From: JACCZH01 sp963729445
GTDB taxonomy: Bacteria > Chloroflexota > Chloroflexia > Thermomicrobiales > CFX8
Assembly: GCA_963729445.1 (NCBI GenBank)
Contig: CAVSNU010000005.1
Span: 1,240,001 to 1,304,000, forward strand
Reading direction: 5' to 3'
DNA length: 64,000 nt
Part shown: positions 23,865 through 29,768 of the stretch, one piece after another
Position numbering within the stretch: position 1 is the stretch's first letter
Layout of the letters: each line of letters starts with the position of its first letter
Notes under the pieces: generated by a model
Databases searched by the model: none
What the model saw: only the letters and a program-made list of their open reading frames with translations
Told to the model about the DNA's origin: nothing
Position numbers and translations under genes: made by a program

Positions 23865-25627
23865 TGCCGAGTTATACCGTCACGTTCCCGCCCACCGACA
23901 CCTACAGCACGACTGCCGGGGAGCTGGCGTGGGGGGTCTACACGGCCGCGAGTGCTGGCGGAACGGAACTGCTGACAGGCACCGCCACGTCTGGGGTGGC
24001 GGTCACGACCGGCACGATCAACGATCCGGGCCTCGTGAACGGCACGAACACCCGCTACCTGTACATCATCGACGGCGCCGGCAATTTCCTGGACCAGCCG
24101 TTCACAGTCACTGCCGATCTGGTGGTATCCAGCAGTGCCGTAGCGTCCGGCGTGGGCACCGCCACCGCACAGGGGGTCGTGACCCCGCTGTACTCCAGTG
24201 CCACGGCACAGGGCACGGGCACGGCAACGGCACAGGGTATTGCCACGCCGCTCTTCTCCAGTGCAACGGCAACCGGTGTAGGGGCAGCGACGGCAACCGG
24301 CGTGTTGCGCTTCCTCTTCAGTAGCGCCGAGGCGTCCGGCGTGGGCACGGCCACGGCGCAGGGCATCGTGCCTTTCGTCTTCTCCAGCGCCACCGCCACC
24401 GGTATCGGTATCGCCACGGCAACCGGCACGATCATTGCTCGCTACACCGCCCTGCCCGTCTCGCGCCGCAACGAGCCGCCGCCGATCAGCGTCGCGATCT
24501 ACCCACCGATCGGCCACCCCCGGCACGGCTCGCGGATGGACTGGGAGGACATCAACCCCTACCTGACCGCAGCGCGCTGGTCGACCGCCATGCCGATGGG
24601 CTGGCACTCGTTCGAGGTCGGGATCGAGAGGGAAGATATCCGCTATCGCGAGCCGCTGGCACGGCCCTATTTGCCGCGTGAGCTGCGCTGGATGCCATTC
24701 GCGCACGTCGCGGTCACGCTGGGCAGCGCAACGGTTTTCGAGGGCCGGATGGGTCCGATCCAGCGGGTCGGTGGCCGCGTGGGGGCCTTCACCGTCAACG
24801 GCTACGGCAAGGACGCGATCCGGGACGACTACTACCGCTCGACCGATACCACCGACACCACCACCGGCGTCATCATCCGCGAGATGGTGGCCGACGTCGC
24901 GCCGCAGCTCAGGATCGCGCCGGAGGGCTGGTTTGACGACCCGCTCGTCACCCACGACCGGGCTGAGTTCCACTTCCTCTTTCTGGAGGACGTGCTCGAA
25001 CAACTCGTAGCCGAGGGCGACGGCTACGGCAACCTCATGGATTGGTGGGTCTACGAGCATCAGCAACTGGCCGTCAAGGCCCGCGTGGCCCCGGAGCAGC
25101 CGCACTACCAGCTTCCGTTCGATCACCGCGTCGTGAGCTGGCACGAGGACCCGACGCAGATGGTCGGCGCGGTCACGCACGAGCGGCTGAACAGCGGCAC
25201 GGCCACGAAATCCACGACCGAAGAGGTCAACACCCGCTTTGTCGCCACCTACGGGTTCCAGCGCTCATCCATCCTGAAGCTGGGCGAGATCACCGACGCG
25301 GCTGCCCTGGAGTTCCGCAAGACCTACTTGCAGGTGCACAGTCGCCCCATTGCCAGTTGCCAGATTGAGATCGGCCCGGACGACGTGCTGACCGCCTCCG
25401 GTGGCCGCGTCGTGCCGGCGTGGAAGGCGCGTGCCGGGGAGTGGGTGCAGGTCGGCAGCGAGCCAATGCAGATGATCGTGGGCACCGAGTACGACGCCAC
25501 CAGCCGGGTGCTCAGGATACAGGCCGGGGAACAGCCGCCGAACTGGTCGACGATGCTGGCGAGGCTGGAGCGGGACCGGTTGAAGGCGCGGCGCGGAATC
25601 AACGGCTGGGGCGGAAGGGCACGGTGA
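23864..25627 (+). CDS. tail-tip / baseplate hub protein with N-terminal repeat fibre
   Basis: 587 residues. The first 85 are an Ig-like domain related to the end of the preceding protein (GTINDPGLVNGTNTRYLYII). Then come five 21-residue Ser/Ala/Gly repeats (90-194). The rest (about 215-587) resembles siphovirus tail-hub proteins (DWEDINPYLTAARWSTAMPM, GRMGPIQRVGGRVGAFTVNG, and a C-terminal SRVLRIQAGEQPPNW). It likely closes the tail tube and carries a thin repeat spacer toward the receptor-binding parts. Confidence 0.7.
   Translation: MPSYTVTFPPTDTYSTTAGELAWGVYTAASAGGTELLTGTATSGVAVTTGTINDPGLVNGTNTRYLYIIDGAGNFLDQPFTVTADLVVSSSAVASGVGTATAQGVVTPLYSSATAQGTGTATAQGIATPLFSSATATGVGAATATGVLRFLFSSAEASGVGTATAQGIVPFVFSSATATGIGIATATGTIIARYTALPVSRRNEPPPISVAIYPPIGHPRHGSRMDWEDINPYLTAARWSTAMPMGWHSFEVGIEREDIRYREPLARPYLPRELRWMPFAHVAVTLGSATVFEGRMGPIQRVGGRVGAFTVNGYGKDAIRDDYYRSTDTTDTTTGVIIREMVADVAPQLRIAPEGWFDDPLVTHDRAEFHFLFLEDVLEQLVAEGDGYGNLMDWWVYEHQQLAVKARVAPEQPHYQLPFDHRVVSWHEDPTQMVGAVTHERLNSGTATKSTTEEVNTRFVATYGFQRSSILKLGEITDAAALEFRKTYLQVHSRPIASCQIEIGPDDVLTASGGRVVPAWKARAGEWVQVGSEPMQMIVGTEYDATSRVLRIQAGEQPPNWSTMLARLERDRLKARRGINGWGGRAR
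24131..24445 (+). repeat. five tandem 63-bp coding repeats (21 residues each)
   Basis: Each unit follows SSA.A.G.G.ATA.G and ends in six mostly hydrophobic residues. Unit starts are at residues 90, 111, 132, 153 and 174 of the tail-tip protein. The even 21-residue period suggests a beta-solenoid or a collagen-like spacer. Confidence 0.85.
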
Positions 25628-26043
25628 TGACACCACCACAGCCCTGGCGGGTGCCCAGCTCCAAGGGCACGAGCCTGCAGATTACCAACATCATGTTACT
25701 CGCCTGGTGGACGGCCATGTTGATTGTCAACCACGACACCTACCAGCGCAGCGGCGCGTACGAGGCGCTCGGGATCATGCCGGACGTCTACTGGTGGGCC
25801 GCAGGGACGGGCCTGCTGACGCTGGTGTGCATCCTGCCGATGCTGCGCTGGTGGAGGCAGAGGATCAACCACACCTACACGACCAAGACCGTCGGGATGA
25901 TCGTGAGCGGGGCCTGGTGGATGTTCCTGGCGATGATCTTCCTGATGGCCCAGGGGTTGAACCTCGGCTTCGGTGTGCACTTTGCGCTGGCGCTCGGTTG
26001 TATCTACGAATCGGCCCAGATATCACGAGTGGGTAGATCGTGA
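25627..26043 (+). CDS. phage membrane protein, possible holin or lysis accessory (138 aa)
   Basis: ATG 25627 (or GTG 25624) overlaps the previous stop. There are three to four hydrophobic spans (IMLLAWWTAMLI, YWWAAGTGLLTLVCILPML, MIVSGAWWMFLAMIFLMAQG, VHFALALGC) separated by short basic loops. It begins the lysis region. A second, more typical holin follows the endolysin, so this one may be an antiholin, a pinholin partner or a tail-associated membrane factor. Confidence 0.6.
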   Translation: MTPPQPWRVPSSKGTSLQITNIMLLAWWTAMLIVNHDTYQRSGAYEALGIMPDVYWWAAGTGLLTLVCILPMLRWWRQRINHTYTTKTVGMIVSGAWWMFLAMIFLMAQGLNLGFGVHFALALGCIYESAQISRVGRS

Positions 26044-26052
26044 GGAGGTCTG

Positions 26053-26373
26053 GTGAGTGGTGAGGTCATTATCCCGGCGCTGGCAGGCATCCTGGCGGCG
26101 GTCACGGCGACGTGGATCAAGGCGTGGCTCGACCGCGACAAGGATGAGGCGGACAGCGAGGACAACCGGGCTAACGCGCTCGAAAAATACTGGAACCGCA
26201 TCCGGGACCTGGAGGCCGAGAAAGACCAGATGCACTCCAAGATGGCAGCCATGGAAGCCGCCCACCTTGCGGAGACACAGCGCTGGCAGGCTGAGCGGCA
26301 ACGCCTGTGGGCCGAGATCGGGCAGTTGCGCTCCGAGATGGTGCACCTCAAACAGAACGGCGGTCTGAAATGA
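26053..26373 (+). CDS. membrane-anchored coiled-coil protein, spanin- or holin-like (106 aa)
   Basis: GTG 26053 has a strong RBS (GAGGAGG, 26042-26048). One N-terminal helix (VIIPALAGILAAVTATWIKAW) is followed by a long charged coiled coil (residues 35-100). This architecture is shared by some spanin-like and phage lysis accessory proteins. It overlaps the next microprotein gene (ATGA). Confidence 0.55.
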   Translation: MSGEVIIPALAGILAAVTATWIKAWLDRDKDEADSEDNRANALEKYWNRIRDLEAEKDQMHSKMAAMEAAHLAETQRWQAERQRLWAEIGQLRSEMVHLKQNGGLK

Positions 26374-26447
26374 GAGCCTACGCCGCGTTCATCGTGGTCT
26401 ATGCGACCGCCGGGATAGCCGCACTCTGGATAGTGGAGGTGTTGTAG
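26370..26447 (+). CDS. 25-residue membrane microprotein in the lysis cassette
   Basis: ATG 26370 overlaps the previous stop and TAG 26445-26447 directly abuts the endolysin ATG. The product is a single hydrophobic helix (AAFIVVYATAGIAALWIVEVL). The tight coupling on both sides is the evidence for translation. It may help hold or release the endolysin at the membrane; unproven. Confidence 0.45.
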   Translation: MRAYAAFIVVYATAGIAALWIVEVL

Positions 26448-27827
26448 ATGGCCGTTCAAATTCACGATGACTTCAAGGCCGCGCCCAGAATATCCGAAGA
26501 CAGGTTTGTCTCGGTGCTCGAATCGGTTGGGTCGTTCGACTCTGACGCGCTGTGGGATCCGACACCGCGTGACAAGCGACCGGACGAGGCGCGAAGCCTC
26601 TACCGCCTGATTGCTTCACAGGGACACGATCCGGCTGCCTGGCTGGCTGTCGCAGGGAAGGAGCACACGTTCGGGATCAACCGGCAGAGCGTCCTCTGGC
26701 GCAACTACACGCACAGTTGGACGAATGCGCGTACGGTGCGTCACCCCCTGGTCAAGGCCCGCGCAGAGACCATCAAGGATCCGCTACGCGGGTCGAACTA
26801 TGTGCGTTACCGGGATGTGTACGACAGCGTGCTAGATGGTCTCTACCGCGTCGACGAGCCGGGCTTTGACTACCGCAAGGCCAACGCCAAGAGCATCGTA
26901 GACCACATCCGTATATGGGCTCCTAGCAAAGACAACAACAAGCCGGAGCAGTACGCCCAAACGATGTGCGACTGGATCAACCAGTGGATAGCCACCGATC
27001 CGGTGAGACCAGGAACGAGGCCACCTTTGGCAGGACCCATCTCCGGCCTGATCGACATTCGCGACAAGCTGGCCACCGCGTCCGGCGCGAACCGGGGGCC
27101 GCTACGCACCATCCCCATGAGCCAGAAGCGCGGCGTCGTCATCCACTATCGGGGCGTGGTGACGACGCCAGTGCCGGGCTACAGCACCTTCCAGAGTGAC
27201 GCCACCTATCACGTCAACAAGGACTGGGGCGGCGGTTCCCGCGGCGACGGCATCCAGTACCACATCGGTATCGGCTGGGACGGCAACGCCTACTGGATGC
27301 GCGACCTGGACCGCGTGCTCTGGCACTGTGGCGCCTGGCCGCAGAACGAGAACACCCTGGCCATCCAGCTCCCGATGGGCGGCAACCAGCAAGCCACACC
27401 GGAGATGCTGGCCACGCTCAGGCGGGTGGTTGACGAGTGGCTGGCCTATACCAAAGCGCCGCGCTCTGAAGTCCGGGGCCATCAGGAGCTGAGCGGCACG
27501 AGCTGTCCCGGCACGCTGATGAGCACCTTCGTGTACCCCTACCGCAACCGAGAGGATCAACCGATGGCAGACGGGCACTACTTTGGCGAGACACAGCGCT
27601 TTCTTGGCGGCGGCTTCTGGCATTTCTGGAGGGATCGCGGCGGCTTGCCGATCTTTGGCTACCCGCTGACCGACGAGCTCGACGAGGTGTGCGAGGACGG
27701 CAAGGTGCACACCGTCCAGTATTTCGAGCGGGCGGTCTTTGAGTTCCACCCTGCTAACAAGCCACCCTACGACATCCTGTTGCGCAGGCTGGGGGCGGAT
27801 GCGTTGAAGGGCAGGGAGGCCGCATGA
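26448..27827 (+). CDS. endolysin: lysozyme-like domain, amidase and FGYP wall-binding domain
   Basis: 459 residues in three parts. Residues about 15-150 resemble glucosaminidase/lysozyme-like lytic domains (VAGKEHTFGINRQS with Glu72, DVYDSVLDGLYRV). Residues about 215-365 are an N-acetylmuramoyl-L-alanine amidase of the PGRP type, with zinc ligands H233 (VIHYRG), H345 (GHQEL) and C353 (TSCPG). The C-terminal 80 residues hold an FGYP module (GGLPIFGYPLTDE, VQYFERAVFEFHP), which is typical of Chloroflexota secreted proteins and probably binds the host wall. No signal peptide, so it depends on a holin. Confidence 0.88.
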   Translation: MAVQIHDDFKAAPRISEDRFVSVLESVGSFDSDALWDPTPRDKRPDEARSLYRLIASQGHDPAAWLAVAGKEHTFGINRQSVLWRNYTHSWTNARTVRHPLVKARAETIKDPLRGSNYVRYRDVYDSVLDGLYRVDEPGFDYRKANAKSIVDHIRIWAPSKDNNKPEQYAQTMCDWINQWIATDPVRPGTRPPLAGPISGLIDIRDKLATASGANRGPLRTIPMSQKRGVVIHYRGVVTTPVPGYSTFQSDATYHVNKDWGGGSRGDGIQYHIGIGWDGNAYWMRDLDRVLWHCGAWPQNENTLAIQLPMGGNQQATPEMLATLRRVVDEWLAYTKAPRSEVRGHQELSGTSCPGTLMSTFVYPYRNREDQPMADGHYFGETQRFLGGGFWHFWRDRGGLPIFGYPLTDELDEVCEDGKVHTVQYFERAVFEFHPANKPPYDILLRRLGADALKGREAA

Positions 27828-27961
27828 AACGACCTCACGTGCTCGCCTGGTGGCGCTTCTATGCCTGGCTCGTCCGCAACGGGAGCCTCCACGAGCGCGA
27901 CCCGTGCCCCTGCGACATCGAGCCGTGCGAGTGCATTGCTGACGATCGGATAGCGCATTGA
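27824..27961 (+). CDS. small Cys-rich phage protein (45 aa)
   Basis: ATG overlaps the endolysin stop (ATGA). The protein starts with KRPHVLAWWRFYAWLV (a short amphipathic or membrane-lying helix) and has a Cys cluster CPCDIEPCEC near residues 29-38, which could bind a metal or form disulfides. No family recognised. Confidence 0.5.
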   Translation: MKRPHVLAWWRFYAWLVRNGSLHERDPCPCDIEPCECIADDRIAH

Positions 27962-28066
27962 TTGCACAGTTACGAGGCGCTGCTTGCCCGCGTAGTAGCC
28001 GAAACGAGACAGGACATTACACGGAATTACCCGTAATTAGACGCATTGCGTATTGATACACGAACG

Positions 28067-28145
28067 CCCATCAAATGAACATTGTCCGTTTCTATGGACA
28101 ATTGTCCAATCCGACTGACGACGGATCAAATACCCATCAAATGAA
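28067..28145 (+). promoter_or_regulatory. repeat and palindrome cluster before the holin gene
   Basis: CCCATCAAATGAA occurs at 28067-28079 and again at 28133-28145, 66 bases apart. Between them lies the perfect palindrome GGACAATTGTCC (28096-28107) with one extra half site TTGTCC at 28082-28087. These look like binding sites that could time holin expression. No clear promoter pair was found. Confidence 0.5.
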
Positions 28146-28156
28146 AGGGACAACTA

Positions 28157-28414
28157 ATGGAAACACTCGATATGGTAGCCGTCTTATTTCTCTCCGGCGT
28201 CTGCGTGGGGGTCGTCGAGATCGCCAAGCAGATCGGTTTGTCGAGCCGCTTCGCCGGCCTCGTGTCGGTTCTCGCGGGTATCGGCCTGGCGCTGATTGCA
28301 GGCTTCGCCGGTCAGGTCGAGGGCAACGCGGGGACCCTGGTGCTGATCGGCATTCTCGCCGGACTCGCCGCGGCCGGCCTCTACTCCGCCCCGAAAGCGG
28401 CGGCCAGAACCTAG
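28157..28414 (+). CDS. holin
   Basis: 85 residues with an RBS (AAAGGGA) before ATG 28157. Two hydrophobic helices (MVAVLFLSGVCVGVVEIAKQ and FAGLVSVLAGIGLALIAGFAG) and a third weaker one (LVLIGILAGLAAAGLYSAPK) fit small phage holins with an AAxGLYSAxK-like C-terminus. It lies after the endolysin and before a strong terminator, so it ends the late transcript. Confidence 0.75.
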   Translation: METLDMVAVLFLSGVCVGVVEIAKQIGLSSRFAGLVSVLAGIGLALIAGFAGQVEGNAGTLVLIGILAGLAAAGLYSAPKAAART

Positions 28415-28483
28415 CTCACCCCTACCGAGCGTCAAGGGCAAGGGCCCTGTCTATGGCGCGTGCCACAACCTTCTCTTCCGCGA

Positions 28484-28515
28484 GACGCCGCTGCCTACGG
28501 GCGGCGGCGTCTTTT
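28484..28515 (+). terminator. terminator of the phage late operon
   Basis: GACGCCGC (28484-28491) pairs with GCGGCGTC (28504-28511), extended by U-G and GCC/GGC pairs to a UACG tetraloop, followed by TTTTC. It stands between the converging holin and HTH genes. Confidence 0.85.
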
Positions 28516-28523
28516 CTTTGTGT

Positions 28524-28715
28524 CTACGTGGTGCAGGTTGACGGCGGTTGCGCGAGCCGATCCAGCGCGAGCCGCAGGATCTCCGGGTGTCGGATACCGA
28601 CGGTGCCACGCTCCCACTTCGCCAGCGTGTCCGCTGGCACATCGAGCAATCGCGCTAGCTCCGACTGCGAGAGCCCCAGCTTGTTACGGATCGTGCGTAG
28701 CTCATCACCGGTCAT
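28524..28715 (-). CDS. XRE-family HTH protein (63 aa)
   Basis: Almost the whole protein is one Xre/Cro-type HTH (LRTIRNKLGLSQSELARLLD, VPADTLAKWERGTVGI). Its ATG overlaps the stop of the upstream gene (TAATG), so the two are co-translated. It likely binds the 23-bp palindrome at 29102-29124 in its own promoter. It may be an antitoxin, an immunity-type repressor or a small autoregulator. Confidence 0.8.
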   Translation of the reverse strand: MTGDELRTIRNKLGLSQSELARLLDVPADTLAKWERGTVGIRHPEILRLALDRLAQPPSTCTT

Positions 28716-29059
28716 TACCCATAGTCCTCGCCGGGGTGTTGCTTGACATCCCAGCCATGCTCACGCATGTTGCGCGTGGGATCCTCTGGTCGGTAGAAAA
28801 ATTCGGCGTCTACTGGCAGGTCGTGCAACTTGTAGGCATAACCCACTTCGTAGGGGCTTGTGGTCGTGGAATTGCCCGTTACCCAGAGGACATACACACC
28901 ATTGCCTCGAGTGTAGTGCATGTCCTTGGTGATGATGCCGTATGCCTCACCATAGATACCTTCGTGATCTTTGTAGGGCAGCATCACCGTGACGCCGTGC
29001 GGCTCCGGTGGGCTCACGTGCTGCGGCCCGGACAGGAGTGTCGTAGGGTCGAATGGCAT
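28715..29059 (-). CDS. unknown protein upstream of an HTH regulator (114 aa)
   Basis: ATG 29059 (MPFDPTTLL) is chosen because AGGAAGG then lies 9 bases away; an ATG at 29068 directly abuts the RBS. The protein is mixed alpha/beta (HGVTVMLPYKDHEGIYGEAY, GVYVLWVTGN, VGYAYKLHDLPVDAEF) with a Trp/His/Asp-rich end. No family recognised. Being first in an autoregulated pair with an HTH protein second is the order seen in higBA-type toxin-antitoxin systems, but the sequence is not RelE/HigB-like. Confidence 0.6.
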   Translation of the reverse strand: MPFDPTTLLSGPQHVSPPEPHGVTVMLPYKDHEGIYGEAYGIITKDMHYTRGNGVYVLWVTGNSTTTSPYEVGYAYKLHDLPVDAEFFYRPEDPTRNMREHGWDVKQHPGEDYG

Positions 29060-29101
29060 TGGGGGCATCCTTCCTCTTCGCGGATCAAACGGTATGCCCT
29101 C

Positions 29102-29130
29102 ATCCTATGCGATACGCATAGGATTGTCAA
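29102..29130 (-). promoter_or_regulatory. promoter with palindromic operator for the HTH operon
   Basis: On the minus strand TTGACA (29125-29130) and TAGGAT (29102-29107) are 17 bases apart. The perfect palindrome ATCCTATGCG-ATA-CGCATAGGAT (29102-29124) fills the spacer and -10 box, so a bound repressor would block RNA polymerase. Confidence 0.85.
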
Positions 29131-29203
29131 GTGCTGTGTCTGCCACATTTGCATAACGCTATGGGCTATACTTGCCGCAAGCAGGCGTTCTAGGGGCCTG
29201 CCA

Positions 29204-29292
29204 GCGAAGATGGTGTAGAGGGGAACACGCCTGCCGCAGGACGGGTCGCTCCCGGCCAGGTTGGAGTCAGAGGTTCAATTCCTCTTCTTCGT
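29204..29292 (+). other. tRNA-like sequence with a collapsed anticodon arm
   Basis: A 7-bp acceptor (GCGAAGA 29204-29210 with TCTTCGT 29286-29292), a D arm (GTGT...ACAC) and a T arm (AGAGG-TTCAATT-CCTCT, 29269-29285) are all present at tRNA-like spacing. The anticodon arm reads CCTGC-C-GCAGG, as if a 7-base loop had shrunk to one base, and the variable region is too long. It may be a decayed tRNA, an attachment-site remnant or a tRNA mimic; it is not a normal tRNA gene. Confidence 0.5.
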
Positions 29293-29513
29293 GCGCCGGT
29301 TCGTCCGGACTCAGGCACCGTGCAGGGGTGGCGCGAGGAAACGCCTGTGTGCGTCACCCGATGATCCGGCTAACTGTGGGGTGGCGGCGGGGCGAGATGA
29401 CCCGCCCGGCAGATTGACGTACAGCGCCCGCTCCACTGCGGCCGGGGTTTGTTGTATCCTTGGAGCCCCTGCCGGGGATTACCTGACAAATGGTGCCTGG
29501 GTTTACGGGCACG
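29293..29513 (+). other. non-coding stretch between tRNA-like sequence and terminator
   Basis: No convincing gene. It is GC-rich with several short self-complementary pieces and leads straight into a strong terminator, so it could be part of a small RNA read from near 29165 (TATACT). No known RNA family was recognised. Confidence 0.3.
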
Positions 29514-29550
29514 GCGCTCCGCCTCGTTTGAGGACGGGGCGCTTCTTTTT
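29514..29550 (+). terminator. strong intrinsic terminator at the phage-host junction
   Basis: A 12-bp stem (GCGCTCCGCCTC with GAGGACGGGGCGC, one bulged A and one G-U pair) with loop GTTT is followed by TTCTTTTT. Confidence 0.85.
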
Positions 29551-29768
29551 GTGCAACGAATCCAATAACCAATAAATAACGAATCGATATCAAACAACGA
29601 ACATAGGGTTACGGACCACGACAGGCTATTTCGGCGTCTGCAAGCCAAAACAACCGCAACGAATACCATGCCAATCCAGCCTGGCGGAACCTCAAAGGGC
29701 GGATGAGACAACTGTGACTATTCGCCTGTTTCTCATTCTCATCCCGTGGCACATACTTCGGGTAGCCA

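Noticed and set aside
24131..24445. Repeat array considered as a CRISPR
   Set aside because: Units are 63 bp, contiguous, in frame and inside a gene, with no spacers. No CRISPR array was seen anywhere in the window.
23861..25180. 439-codon minus-strand frame opposite the tail-tip gene
   Set aside because: Composition is the antisense of the repeat and hub region; no start context and no recognisable domain.
29160..29550. tmRNA, RNase P RNA or SRP RNA
   Set aside because: No tag-peptide frame, no AGGAAAGTCC-type P RNA core and no SRP GNAR/GGAA motif were found.
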